Positions 7,705 to 14,853 of a DNA stretch of 17,907 bases are shown here, one piece after another. This DNA comes from JBKHDT01 sp049974825. GTDB lineage: Bacteria > Pseudomonadota > Gammaproteobacteria > Halothiobacillales > Halothiobacillaceae. Every line of letters begins with the position of its first letter. The first letter of the stretch is position 1. Both the position numbers and the translations under genes were made by a program. Where the stretch lies: contig JBNGDJ010000046.1 of assembly GCA_049974825.1 (NCBI GenBank), positions 1 to 17,907 on the forward strand, read 5' to 3'. The notes beneath the pieces were generated by a model. The model saw only the letters and a program-made list of their open reading frames with translations. It searched no databases and was not told the DNA's origin.

Positions 7705-8382
7705 CTACTGCATCAAGGCACGGTAAAGGGGCTCAAAGCTTGGCAGAGCCGGGTAGGGATCGGTCACCATCACCTCGCCGCGACTGTCAGGGCGGGCAAT
7801 CGCCAGCAGGTGCCGGATGCCGAAACGCCCGGCGGCATCAAGCACGCCGAGATTGTCGTCCACCAGCACGCTGCGCTCAGGCTCGAAAGGCTCGTCGTTC
7901 GCCAGCGCGGACCAGAAACCATCATCCTCCTTGGGACAGCGGTAGTCGTGGGAGCTGACGATCCGGTCCACATGCTCGTCCAGGGCCGTACGGGCGATCT
8001 TGAGGTTCACGCTGTCACGGTGCGCATTGGTCACGATGACCCGGCGCTTGCCGGCTTCGCCCGCGCGGTCAAGGAAAGCACGAACCCAGGGGTGGACATC
8101 GATCAGGTGGGCGACTTCCTGCTTGAGCGAAACGATATCCACGGACAACTCCCGGCACCAGTAGTCCAGGCAATACCAGTCGAGCTTACCGCGCAGGGCC
8201 TGGTAGTCGCCATGCAGTCGCTTGCGCGCCTGGGCCTCGGGCAGGTCGGCAATCTCTCCGTATCGTCGCGGCAGGTGGTCCAGCCAGAAATGGTTGTCGA
8301 AATGCAGGTCGAGCAAAGTCCCATCCATGTCCAGCAGGATGGTGTCGACATTCGTGAAATCGAAGTGCTGAAAATCGTTCAT
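7705..8382 (-). CDS. yrfG: HAD-family GMP/IMP 5'-nucleotidase (YrfG-like)
   Basis: 225 residues, close to E. coli YrfG (222). The family dephosphorylates purine mononucleotides in the cytoplasm. HAD motif I is LLDMDGTLLD (nucleophile Asp18, acid/base Asp20), followed by the YrfG-type HFDNHFWLDHLP. Motif II is VIVTNAH, motif III the Lys in CPKED, and motif IV the acidic pair in LVDDN. The segment LDWYCLDYW is also characteristic. It is a single gene, convergent with ntrC and divergent from thiS. No good ribosome site is visible before the ATG at 8382, but homology reaches almost to it. Substrate preference is taken from the family. Confidence 0.92.
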   Translation of the reverse strand: MNDFQHFDFTNVDTILLDMDGTLLDLHFDNHFWLDHLPRRYGEIADLPEAQARKRLHGDYQALRGKLDWYCLDYWCRELSVDIVSLKQEVAHLIDVHPWVRAFLDRAGEAGKRRVIVTNAHRDSVNLKIARTALDEHVDRIVSSHDYRCPKEDDGFWSALANDEPFEPERSVLVDDNLGVLDAAGRFGIRHLLAIARPDSRGEVMVTDPYPALPSFEPLYRALMQ

Positions 8383-8430
8383 CGCCGATGACGTCGCTGG
8401 GTGGTGGCGCTATCCTAACCCGGATTGTCG

Positions 8431-8462
8431 AGGAAACTCTGCTCTAGGCCATCCATGGCTTT
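8431..8462 (-). repeat. Composite hairpin repeat fragment (hairpin F end)
   Basis: AGGAAACTCTGC (8431-8442) is the reverse-complemented right end of the family. It is followed by GGC, CATCCATG (8450-8457), GCTTT, matching the same part of the copy at 11047. The rest of the element is absent. The remainder of the 160-bp gap between yrfG and thiS shows no clear promoter. Confidence 0.75.
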
Positions 8463-8542
8463 GCGTACTTGCGCCTGCCGGCAATGAAAATGTCCGGTGC
8501 AATGGCTCGTTCCTCATTCAAAAACAACACGATCCAATATTC

Positions 8543-8743
8543 ATGCAGATATATCTCAATGGCGAACCCCGCGAAATCGCGGAGGACACCACGCTGGAAA
8601 CCCTGATTCACGAACTGGCGCTGGAAGGCAAGCGTTACGCGGTCGAGATCAACGCCGAAATCGTCCCGCGGGCGGAACACGCAACCCGAACCCTGCGGGC
8701 TGGCGAGCAGGTTGAAATCGTCCAGGCCATCGGCGGGGGTTAA
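8543..8743 (+). CDS. thiS: ThiS, thiamine-biosynthesis sulfur carrier
   Basis: 66 residues with a beta-grasp fold pattern and the diagnostic C-terminal Gly-Gly (ending IGGG). The C-terminus is adenylylated and converted to a thiocarboxylate that gives sulfur to ThiG for the thiazole moiety of thiamine. The N-terminal MQIYLNGEPREI and the LRAGEQVEIVQAIGGG tail are typical. thiG, the usual neighbour, is not in this window; ggt begins 4 nt after the stop instead. No convincing ribosome site precedes ATG 8543. MoaD-like or other sulfur carriers are less likely given length and tail. Confidence 0.9.
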   Translation: MQIYLNGEPREIAEDTTLETLIHELALEGKRYAVEINAEIVPRAEHATRTLRAGEQVEIVQAIGGG

Positions 8744-8747
8744 GTCG

Positions 8748-10415
8748 ATGAATACGCTGCTTCGATGGATGACGGTGCTGGTCATGATGGTGGTTCTGCC
8801 GCTGTCTGCGGCGGATCGCCCGCCAGCGGCCGCCGTGGCCACCGCGCATCCGCAGGCGACGCAAGCGGCGCTGAACGTTATGGAAAACGGCGGCAACGCG
8901 TTTGACGCGGCCATTGCCGCCACGGCCATGCTGGCGGTGGTGGAACCCTACAGTTCGGGGATCGGAGGCGGGGGCTTCTACCTGCTGCACGATGCAGAAG
9001 ACGGGCGAGACGTGATGGTTGATGCCCGCGAAACCGCACCGCTGGCCGCCGGGCCCAACCTCTACCTGGACGAAGACGGCGAAGTCATTCCGCTTGCTTC
9101 CCTGAACGGCGCCCTGGCCGCGGGTATTCCCGGCATTCCGGCGGCGCTGGTGCACCTGGCCGAGCACTACGGCAATCTGCCGCTGTCAACGACGCTCAAG
9201 CCCGCCATCGAGGCCGCCCGTCAGGGGTTTGCCGTTACCGAACATTATCGGCGCCTGGCCAACTTCCGAGGCGATGCGATGCGGATGGACGCAGCCACGG
9301 CCCGGATTTTCCTGGTCGATGATCAAACCCCCGAGATTGGGACAATCATCAGGCAGCCAGAGCTGGCCGACACCTTGCAGCTGCTCTCGGAAAAGGGGTT
9401 TGAAGGCTTCTACCGCGGCGACCTGGCCGAACGGCTGGTCGAAGGGGTTCAGGCCGCCGGGGGTATCTGGCAGACCGAAGACCTGGAAAACTACCGGGTG
9501 ATCGAACGAGAGCCCCTGCGCGCCCGGTTTGGCGCGCACGAGCTGATCACCGTCGGGCCGCCCTCCTCGGGTGGCGTGGCGCTGATCCAGATGCTCCGCA
9601 TGCTTGAGCCTTTTGCGCTTGAAACGCGCCCGCAGGCCGAACGCATGCACCTGATGGCCGAAGCCATGCGTCGTGCCTACCGTGACCGGGCCCAGTACCT
9701 GGGCGACAGTGACTTCTTCCCCGTACCGGTCGAACGCCTGACCTCGGCAGACTATGCGGCCGGGCTGCGAGCCGGCATCCACCCGACGCGCGCCACGCCA
9801 AGCGACCTGCTGCCACCCGTCAAGACGGAAGATGAAGGCCCGCATACCACACACTTTTCAATCCTTGATCGGAATGGCAACCGCGTTTCCGCCACATTGA
9901 GCATCAACTATCCCTTCGGGGCGGCAACCACGGCGCCGGGTACCGGGGTGTTGCTCAACAACGAAATGGACGACTTCGCGGCCAGGCCGGGGCATCCCAA
10001 CGCCTACGGACTGGTGGGCGCGCAGGCCAATGCCATCGAACCCGGCAAGCGGCCGCTTTCGAGCATGTCGCCGAGCTTCCTGGTCAGTCCGGACCAGGTC
10101 GCCATTCTCGGTACCCCGGGCGGCAGCCGGATCATCACGATGGTGTTGCAGGGCCTGATGTCCGCAATCGAAGGCGCGCCGGTAACTGACTGGGTCGCTG
10201 CCGGCCGGTTCCACCATCAGTACCTGCCGGACACGCTACTGGTCGAGGAAGACGCTTTCAGCACGGAAGTGCTTGATGCCCTGCGCCAGATGGGGCACCA
10301 GGTCGAGACTGCCCAAGCCTGGGGCAACATGCAGGCGGTACACTGGGATCGACGCAGCAACCGGGTGCAGGCGGCCAGCGACCCGCGCGTCGAAGGGGCC
10401 GCAGGCCTGCGCTGA
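8748..10415 (+). CDS. ggt: Gamma-glutamyltransferase (periplasmic)
   Basis: 555 residues. It cleaves or transfers the gamma-glutamyl group of glutathione and related peptides. A signal peptide (Met1 to about Ala22, ending PLSA) predicts export. The precursor should self-cleave before Thr367 in HTTHFSI, which becomes the N-terminal nucleophile of the small subunit. Other family motifs are GGNAFDAAIA, SGIGGGGF, VDARETAP, LLNNEMDDF, PLSSMSP and TPGGSRI. Start 8748 is preferred over an upstream in-frame ATG at 8712 because it opens the signal peptide directly and follows thiS by 4 nt; a G-rich stretch in the thiS tail could serve as ribosome site. The stop overlaps the ubiC start (TGATG). A related gamma-glutamyl hydrolase activity is possible. 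Confidence 0.95.
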   Translation: MNTLLRWMTVLVMMVVLPLSAADRPPAAAVATAHPQATQAALNVMENGGNAFDAAIAATAMLAVVEPYSSGIGGGGFYLLHDAEDGRDVMVDARETAPLAAGPNLYLDEDGEVIPLASLNGALAAGIPGIPAALVHLAEHYGNLPLSTTLKPAIEAARQGFAVTEHYRRLANFRGDAMRMDAATARIFLVDDQTPEIGTIIRQPELADTLQLLSEKGFEGFYRGDLAERLVEGVQAAGGIWQTEDLENYRVIEREPLRARFGAHELITVGPPSSGGVALIQMLRMLEPFALETRPQAERMHLMAEAMRRAYRDRAQYLGDSDFFPVPVERLTSADYAAGLRAGIHPTRATPSDLLPPVKTEDEGPHTTHFSILDRNGNRVSATLSINYPFGAATTAPGTGVLLNNEMDDFAARPGHPNAYGLVGAQANAIEPGKRPLSSMSPSFLVSPDQVAILGTPGGSRIITMVLQGLMSAIEGAPVTDWVAAGRFHHQYLPDTLLVEEDAFSTEVLDALRQMGHQVETAQAWGNMQAVHWDRRSNRVQAASDPRVEGAAGLR

Positions 10416-10945
10416 TGCCTGCTGCACTTGACTTGCCCTCCTGGCGACTGCCCCGGCGGCTGCGCCCGCTGCTGCTTGAACGCGGGTCACTGACCGACCG
10501 ACTTGCCGAGCGTTGCCCCGGTGGCGAAATTTACGTGCAGGTGCTCCACGAAGGCTGGTCCCTGGCCAGTCATGATGAGTGCCGGCGACTTGGACTGCCC
10601 GGCCGGCGGGTCTGGATTCGCGAAGTGCTGCTGCAATGCGGAGAGCAAAACTGGGTACATGCCCGATCACTGGTTCCACCGGAGAGTTTCCATGCCCTCA
10701 AGCGCGCGCTTTGTGGTCTGGGTTCACAGCCACTGGGGCGTTTGCTGTTTACCTGGCAGGGACAACGCTGCGGCCGGATTCTGCTTTGTCGGGATGCGCA
10801 GGGCCATTTTGGCCGGATCTCGCGATTCACCATCCGCGGCCGGTCCATCTGGGTCGGTGAACGTTTCCTCGGGAATCTCTGCACGAATGCAAAGATTCCC
10901 GATCGGCGCATGGATGCCCCGACGCGCGATGGTCCAGGTCATTGA
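10415..10945 (+). CDS. ubiC: Chorismate lyase (UbiC), C-terminus read from a repeat
   Basis: 176 residues starting in the TGATG overlap with ggt. The enzyme converts chorismate to 4-hydroxybenzoate and pyruvate, the first ubiquinone step, in the cytoplasm. Supporting motifs are RGSLTDRL, WVHARSLVP with the catalytic-pocket Arg, LGSQPLGRLLF and the late Glu in GERFL. Homology appears to end near residue 152. Codons 153-176 (from 10871) lie inside a repeat element, whose hairpin A and B sequences are translated before a stop at 10943. The ancestral tail has probably been replaced; because the core motifs precede this point, activity may be kept. ubiA, often adjacent elsewhere, is not seen here. 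Confidence 0.88.
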   Translation: MPAALDLPSWRLPRRLRPLLLERGSLTDRLAERCPGGEIYVQVLHEGWSLASHDECRRLGLPGRRVWIREVLLQCGEQNWVHARSLVPPESFHALKRALCGLGSQPLGRLLFTWQGQRCGRILLCRDAQGHFGRISRFTIRGRSIWVGERFLGNLCTNAKIPDRRMDAPTRDGPGH

Positions 10946-11050
10946 ATTGCAATGCCCCGCACGGGCCTGAACGCGGGCAAAGCCTGCTGACGCGTCAAGC
11001 TGGGGGAAGCGCACGAGTCCACGGGGAACCCGGGCAAAGTTTCCCTTAAG
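10871..11050 (+). repeat. Composite hairpin repeat, copy 6 (diverged, overlaps ubiC end)
   Basis: Hairpin A is a third sequence type: GGGAATCTCTGC (10871-10882) and GCAAAGATTCCC (10889-10900), one mismatch. Hairpin B core CATGGATG is at 10909-10916. Hairpin C is broken, and the GC-rich hairpin D is largely lost. Section E is well kept: from GAACGCGGG (about 10969) to GACGCGT it matches copy 3 with one difference. The right end is AAAGTTTCCCTTAA, whose TTAA (11047-11050) is also the left end of the next copy. Confidence 0.8.
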
Positions 11051-11205
11051 GAAACTCTGCACAAAGCCATCCATGGCTTCATGCAGGCACGCCCGGGCCG
11101 ATACATGCTCGGCCCGGGCTCCGCAATTCAATGGCTTGCGCCATTGTGCGGCAGGGCATCCGTGCCCTGCACGGGAAGGTCTGCATTCGTGCAGACCTTC
11201 CTTAA
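11047..11205 (-). repeat. Composite hairpin repeat, copy 7 (complete, 159 bp, reverse orientation)
   Basis: Starts TTAAGGAAACTCTGCAC (11047-11063) and ends GTGCAGACCTTCCTTAA (11189-11205), the same two ends as copy 3 but inverted. In minus-strand order: hairpin A (arms 11191-11201 and 11174-11184), B (GCAGGG and CCCTGC arms around 11157-11164), C (CAATGGC and GCCATTG), D (CGGGCCGA type), then F with core CATCCATG (11069-11076) and 4-bp arms. Section E (about 45 bp) is missing, which accounts for the length difference from copy 3. Confidence 0.9.
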
Positions 11206-11237
11206 CCTCGCACCTGCTGATCCATGCTAACCTTTCG

Positions 11238-11276
11238 ATCCTGAGCAGCTGGGGAGTCCGGCCTCGTGCTCAGGAT
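11238..11276 (+). other. Inverted repeat in the leader region of the MscS-like gene
   Basis: Perfect 10-bp arms ATCCTGAGCA (11238-11247) and TGCTCAGGAT (11267-11276) enclose 19 nt that can itself pair partly (GGAG with CCTC-like bases). No T tract follows, so it is more likely an operator or leader structure than a terminator. The other bases between 11206 and 11413 show no supported gene or clear promoter. Confidence 0.5.
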
Positions 11277-11413
11277 TGTCCCTGAGACGCCACGACAGGA
11301 CATGATCTCGCCCGGGACGGACCCGGGCACCCGCCCTGCCTTCAACAGCCCGCGACGAGACGGTCTGCATCCTTGCAGCGATTCTCGCCCGAACCTTCCA
11401 GACGGGAGCAAGT

Positions 11414-12580
11414 ATGGACCTATCCGAGTTCAAGACCGGCTTCGGTTTCCTTAGCGGACACTGGGTATGGATTACCCAGGTGTTCTTCGTGATTCTCGTC
11501 TCCCTGATCCTGAATTTCAGTCAGGGCCGGCTGCTTCGCTACATTCACCGCAAGCTGGTCGAGCGCGGCAGCCGACTGGCCGATGCCACTGTCGACGCGC
11601 TCAAGGCGCCAGTGACCCTGTTCATCTGGGTTCTGGGCCTGACGTTCGCCGGCGACATTATCCATGCCGAAACGGCTGCACCGCTTTTCGAGATCTCCGA
11701 CCAGCTGCGCAATGTCGGGGTGATCGTCGCCATTGCCTGGTTCTTGGTCCGACTGATACGCAATGCCGAAGGCGTGATAGCGCGCCAAAAACCGAAGATC
11801 GGTGAGCAGGAGCTGGACGAGCATACCGCCGAGGCGATCGGCAAGCTGTTGCGCCTGGCCGTGATGATCACCGCCGGTCTTGTCATCCTGCAAACGCTGG
11901 GATTCTCGGTCTCGGGTGTTCTTGCCTTCGGCGGGATTGGTGGCATCGTGATCGGTTGGGCGGCTCGAGATTTCGTGTCCAATTTCTTTGGCGGCCTGAC
12001 GATCTATCTGGATCGTCCCTTCCATACCGGTGACTGGATTCGCTCACCGGACAGAAACATCGAGGGCGTGGTTGAGGAAATCGGCTGGCGCCAGACGCGC
12101 ATCCGCACCTTCGACAAGCGACCGCTCTACGTGCCCAATTCGATTTTCACGACCATCGCGCTGGAAAACCCGTCCCGCATGACCAACCGGCGCATCTTCG
12201 AAACCATCGGGATCCGCTATGCGGATCTGGACAGAATGGACGCGATCACCGCCGATGTGAAGCGAATGCTCAGCGAACACCCGGAAATCGACACGACCGA
12301 AACCCTGTTTGTCACCTTCAACCAGTTCTCGGCCTCGTCGGTGGACTTCATTGTCTACACCTTCACAAAGACCACCGCCTGGGTGCCCTACCAGGAAATC
12401 AAGCAGGACGTTTTGCTGAAGATTGCCCGGATTATCGAGGATCACGGTGCCGAGATCGCGTTCCCGACTCGGACTTTGCACATCGAAGCATCCGAGCCTC
12501 AGGCGGCCGGACTTCCCCAATCTTCAGATCAGGCGGCGCTGGAACGGCTCGGTGCCCGGCCAGGTCCTGGTGGAGCCTGA
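11414..12580 (+). CDS. MscS-family mechanosensitive channel (YnaI-like)
   Basis: 388 residues. Such channels open under membrane tension to release solutes during osmotic downshock. Hydrophobic segments are visible at about 17-36, 65-83, 100-120, 150-170 and 175-200. The pore-lining helix and following MscS beta domain show LAFGGIGGIVIGWAARDFVSNFFGGLTIYLDRP split by the helix break, then FHTGDWI and RTFDKRPLYVPN. A hydrophilic tail of about 25 residues ends the protein. The start has GGGAG (11404-11408) 5 nt upstream. The extra N-terminal helices resemble YnaI more than the three-helix MscS. The CDF transporter gene follows after 57 nt, a spacer containing the palindrome CCGGATCCGGATCCGG (12582-12597). 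Confidence 0.9.
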   Translation: MDLSEFKTGFGFLSGHWVWITQVFFVILVSLILNFSQGRLLRYIHRKLVERGSRLADATVDALKAPVTLFIWVLGLTFAGDIIHAETAAPLFEISDQLRNVGVIVAIAWFLVRLIRNAEGVIARQKPKIGEQELDEHTAEAIGKLLRLAVMITAGLVILQTLGFSVSGVLAFGGIGGIVIGWAARDFVSNFFGGLTIYLDRPFHTGDWIRSPDRNIEGVVEEIGWRQTRIRTFDKRPLYVPNSIFTTIALENPSRMTNRRIFETIGIRYADLDRMDAITADVKRMLSEHPEIDTTETLFVTFNQFSASSVDFIVYTFTKTTAWVPYQEIKQDVLLKIARIIEDHGAEIAFPTRTLHIEASEPQAAGLPQSSDQAALERLGARPGPGGA

Positions 12581-12637
12581 TCCGGATCCGGATCCGGCCA
12601 GTGCCCAGGCTGCAGCGGTCGTGACTAACCACCCGTC

Positions 12638-13825
12638 ATGAAAAACACAACCACAAGCCAGCGAAGCGGCAGCGGCATGACGCTGGAACAGCGTCGGGCT
12701 GTCATGAAGCGGGTTACTCTGACCGGCATGCTGGTCAATCTGGGGCTTTCCAGCGTGCAGATTGCCGGCGGGCTGCTCGCCCACTCTCAGGCCCTGCTGG
12801 CAGACGGGCTGCACACCCTGTCGGACATGATCAGCGACGGGATTGTCTATCTGACGGCGCATCACGCCAATGCCCGCCCGGATGATGATCACCCCTACGG
12901 GCATCGTCGATACGAAACCCTGGTCTCGATCCTAGTCGGCTTGATCCTGCTTGGTGTCGCCTTTGGCATCAGTCTCGAAGCGGCCCACATGCTGCTGGCT
13001 GCCGGGACCGTAGCCGGTCCCGGACCTTGGGCTCTCGCGGTGGCGGTGCTGGCCATTGTCGCCAAGGAGGGGCTGTATCACTACACCATCCACGTGGCGC
13101 GGCGAACCCGCTCCCGAATGTTGCAGGCGAATGCCTGGCACCATCGTTCCGACGCGCTTTCCTCGATCATCGTGCTGATGGGCGTGGCCGGCGCCACGCT
13201 TTTCGGACTGGACTACCTGGATGCGCTGGCGGCCATCCTGGTCTCCGGCATGCTCGCACTGATGGGCGGTCGGATGATCTGGAACAGCCTGCAGGAAGTG
13301 ATGGACACGGCGCTGGACCCGGACAAGGTGCGGGCCATTGGGGAGGTGATCCGGAACGTGGACGGCGTCGATGATTTCCACCAGCTGCGTACCCGCCAGA
13401 TGGGTGGAATGGCGCTGGTGGACGTGCATATCCAGGTCGCCCCCAAGATTAGCGTTTCCGAAGGAGACCACATCGCCGAATCAGTCCGCTTCCACTTGAT
13501 CGACCAGGTCCCCGAAGTCGACGATGTGACCATCCATGTGGACACGGAGGACGACGAAGGCTGTGATCGCGGGCCCTGCCTGGAACTGCCGAGCCGTCGC
13601 CAGCTGCTCGCACGACTGGCCGAAAACTGGGAACACCAGCTCTTTCCGGTCGACCAGATTGGCGTACTCGGCCTGCACTACGTGGATGGAAAGATTGAAC
13701 TGGACCTGAGCCTGCCGCTGCGGCTGTTCGACGACCTGCCCCAGGCCCGGGCCGGTGCCGAGGCCCTGCGCAATTTCACCGAGACCCTGCCCGAGATTCG
13801 CCGGGTAGCTGTCTATCTGCGCTGA
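12638..13825 (+). CDS. Cation diffusion facilitator transporter with extra C-terminal domain
   Basis: 395 residues, about 90 more than the usual 300. CDF proteins export divalent metals by proton antiport as inner-membrane dimers. Helix 2 carries DGLHTLSDMISD (His59, Asp63) and helix 5 WHHRSDALSS (His168, Asp172); this HD-HD site suggests zinc-type ions, though iron or manganese cannot be excluded. The usual cytoplasmic domain runs from about 225 to 302 and ends VDDVTIHVDTEDDEG. A second segment (about 315-395), ending LPEIRRVAVYLR, has a similar strand-helix pattern and may be a duplicated metallochaperone-like fold. A CDRGPC motif joins the two. No good ribosome site precedes ATG 12638; Met14 is an alternative start. 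DUF389 follows 12 nt later. Confidence 0.92.
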   Translation: MKNTTTSQRSGSGMTLEQRRAVMKRVTLTGMLVNLGLSSVQIAGGLLAHSQALLADGLHTLSDMISDGIVYLTAHHANARPDDDHPYGHRRYETLVSILVGLILLGVAFGISLEAAHMLLAAGTVAGPGPWALAVAVLAIVAKEGLYHYTIHVARRTRSRMLQANAWHHRSDALSSIIVLMGVAGATLFGLDYLDALAAILVSGMLALMGGRMIWNSLQEVMDTALDPDKVRAIGEVIRNVDGVDDFHQLRTRQMGGMALVDVHIQVAPKISVSEGDHIAESVRFHLIDQVPEVDDVTIHVDTEDDEGCDRGPCLELPSRRQLLARLAENWEHQLFPVDQIGVLGLHYVDGKIELDLSLPLRLFDDLPQARAGAEALRNFTETLPEIRRVAVYLR

Positions 13826-13837
13826 AGGCCTCCTGAG

Positions 13838-14827
13838 ATGGGTTTTCGAATCATCGAAATCGTCGCACCGCAGTCCGAGCGGGCCGACATCGCGAAAATT
13901 GTCGAATCCCAGGATGTCTTGGATTGGTGGCGCACGACGGCCAGCGAGGGAGAACGCTTTTCGACGAAACTCGCCATCCGTCCGGAGGGGCAGCAGTCGG
14001 TTCTGGATGCCCTGCAGGCGATCCTCGATCGTTCGCCGGAAAGCCGGATCCTGATTCACGAGGTCGTAGCCACGCTGCCGGCCCTGCCCGAAGACGAGAA
14101 GCACCCCGAGGAGGGGCCGGCGGATGCAGGAGACCGTTCGCGGGAGGAACTTTATGTCGAGGTTTCCGCCAATGCCGCAGTTTCCAGTACTTATCTCGCG
14201 CTTTGTGCGCTGTCGGCCATCGTGGCCGGACTGGGCATGATCGAGGACAGTGTCGCGGTCGTAATCGGTGCCATGGTCATTGCGCCGCTGCTTGGCCCCA
14301 ACCTGGCTCTGGCGCTTGGAACCACCCTGGGCGATGCCCGACTCTCTCGCCGCGCCATTCTGACCAGTCTTGTCGGCCTGGGCGTGGCCATTCTGGTGGC
14401 GCTGATCATCGCACAACTGCTGGAACCCCGTGCCAACGCCCAGTTGCTTGACCGGACACAAGTGGATCTGGCCGTCATGGTGCTGGCCATGGCTTCGGGC
14501 GCGGCGGCCGTGCTGTCGCTTACATCCGGCGCGGCTGCCGGCCTAGTCGGAGTCATGGTAGCGGTGGCCCTGATGCCCCCCGCTGTGGCGGCGGGGTTGT
14601 TTCTCGGCTGGGGGGAAACGGGCAGGGCCCTGGCGGCAGCCTGGCTGCTGCTGGTGAACATCGCAGCGATCAATCTTTCCGCCAAGATCGTGTTCATGAT
14701 CAAGGGCATTTCCCCAAGACGCTGGCATGAAAAGACCCGCGCCCGACGTTCTGCCTATTGGGCTTTGGCCTTCTGGGGCATCACCTCGGCCCTTCTGGCC
14801 CTGCTGATCTTCCTGGCAAGTGCCTGA
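13838..14827 (+). CDS. DUF389 (TIGR00341-type) multipass membrane protein
   Basis: 329 residues. Residues about 1-100 form a hydrophilic N-terminal domain (MGFRIIEIVAPQSERADI). The rest contains about six membrane helices, including the family signature VVIGAMVIAPLLGPNLALALG and the Gly/Ala-rich GLVGVMVAVALMPPAVAAGL. The function of this family is not established. It lies 12 nt after the CDF gene on the same strand, with AAGG (13826-13829) as a plausible ribosome site, so co-transcription with the metal exporter is likely. Its stop codon is followed after 1 nt by a repeat fragment. Confidence 0.9.
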   Translation: MGFRIIEIVAPQSERADIAKIVESQDVLDWWRTTASEGERFSTKLAIRPEGQQSVLDALQAILDRSPESRILIHEVVATLPALPEDEKHPEEGPADAGDRSREELYVEVSANAAVSSTYLALCALSAIVAGLGMIEDSVAVVIGAMVIAPLLGPNLALALGTTLGDARLSRRAILTSLVGLGVAILVALIIAQLLEPRANAQLLDRTQVDLAVMVLAMASGAAAVLSLTSGAAAGLVGVMVAVALMPPAVAAGLFLGWGETGRALAAAWLLLVNIAAINLSAKIVFMIKGISPRRWHEKTRARRSAYWALAFWGITSALLALLIFLASA

Positions 14828-14828
14828 A

Positions 14829-14853
14829 AGTCAGCATTCGCACAGACCTTCCC
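14829..14853 (-). repeat. Hairpin A fragment filling a 26-bp convergent spacer
   Basis: GCATTCG and CAGACCTTCC occur in order and spacing as in hairpin A of the copy at 11047 (GCATTCGTGCAGACCTTCC), with a few changes. The fragment occupies essentially the whole space between the stop codons of the DUF389 gene and xthA. Confidence 0.65.

Noticed and set aside
12582..12597. Terminator between the MscS-like and CDF genes
   Set aside because: CCGGATCCGGATCCGG is palindromic but short and GC-rich with no T tract; likely a chance repeat of GGATCC.
13481..14461. Long minus-strand open frame opposite the CDF/DUF389 genes
   Set aside because: It is the shadow of two well-supported plus-strand genes and shows no recognisable domain.
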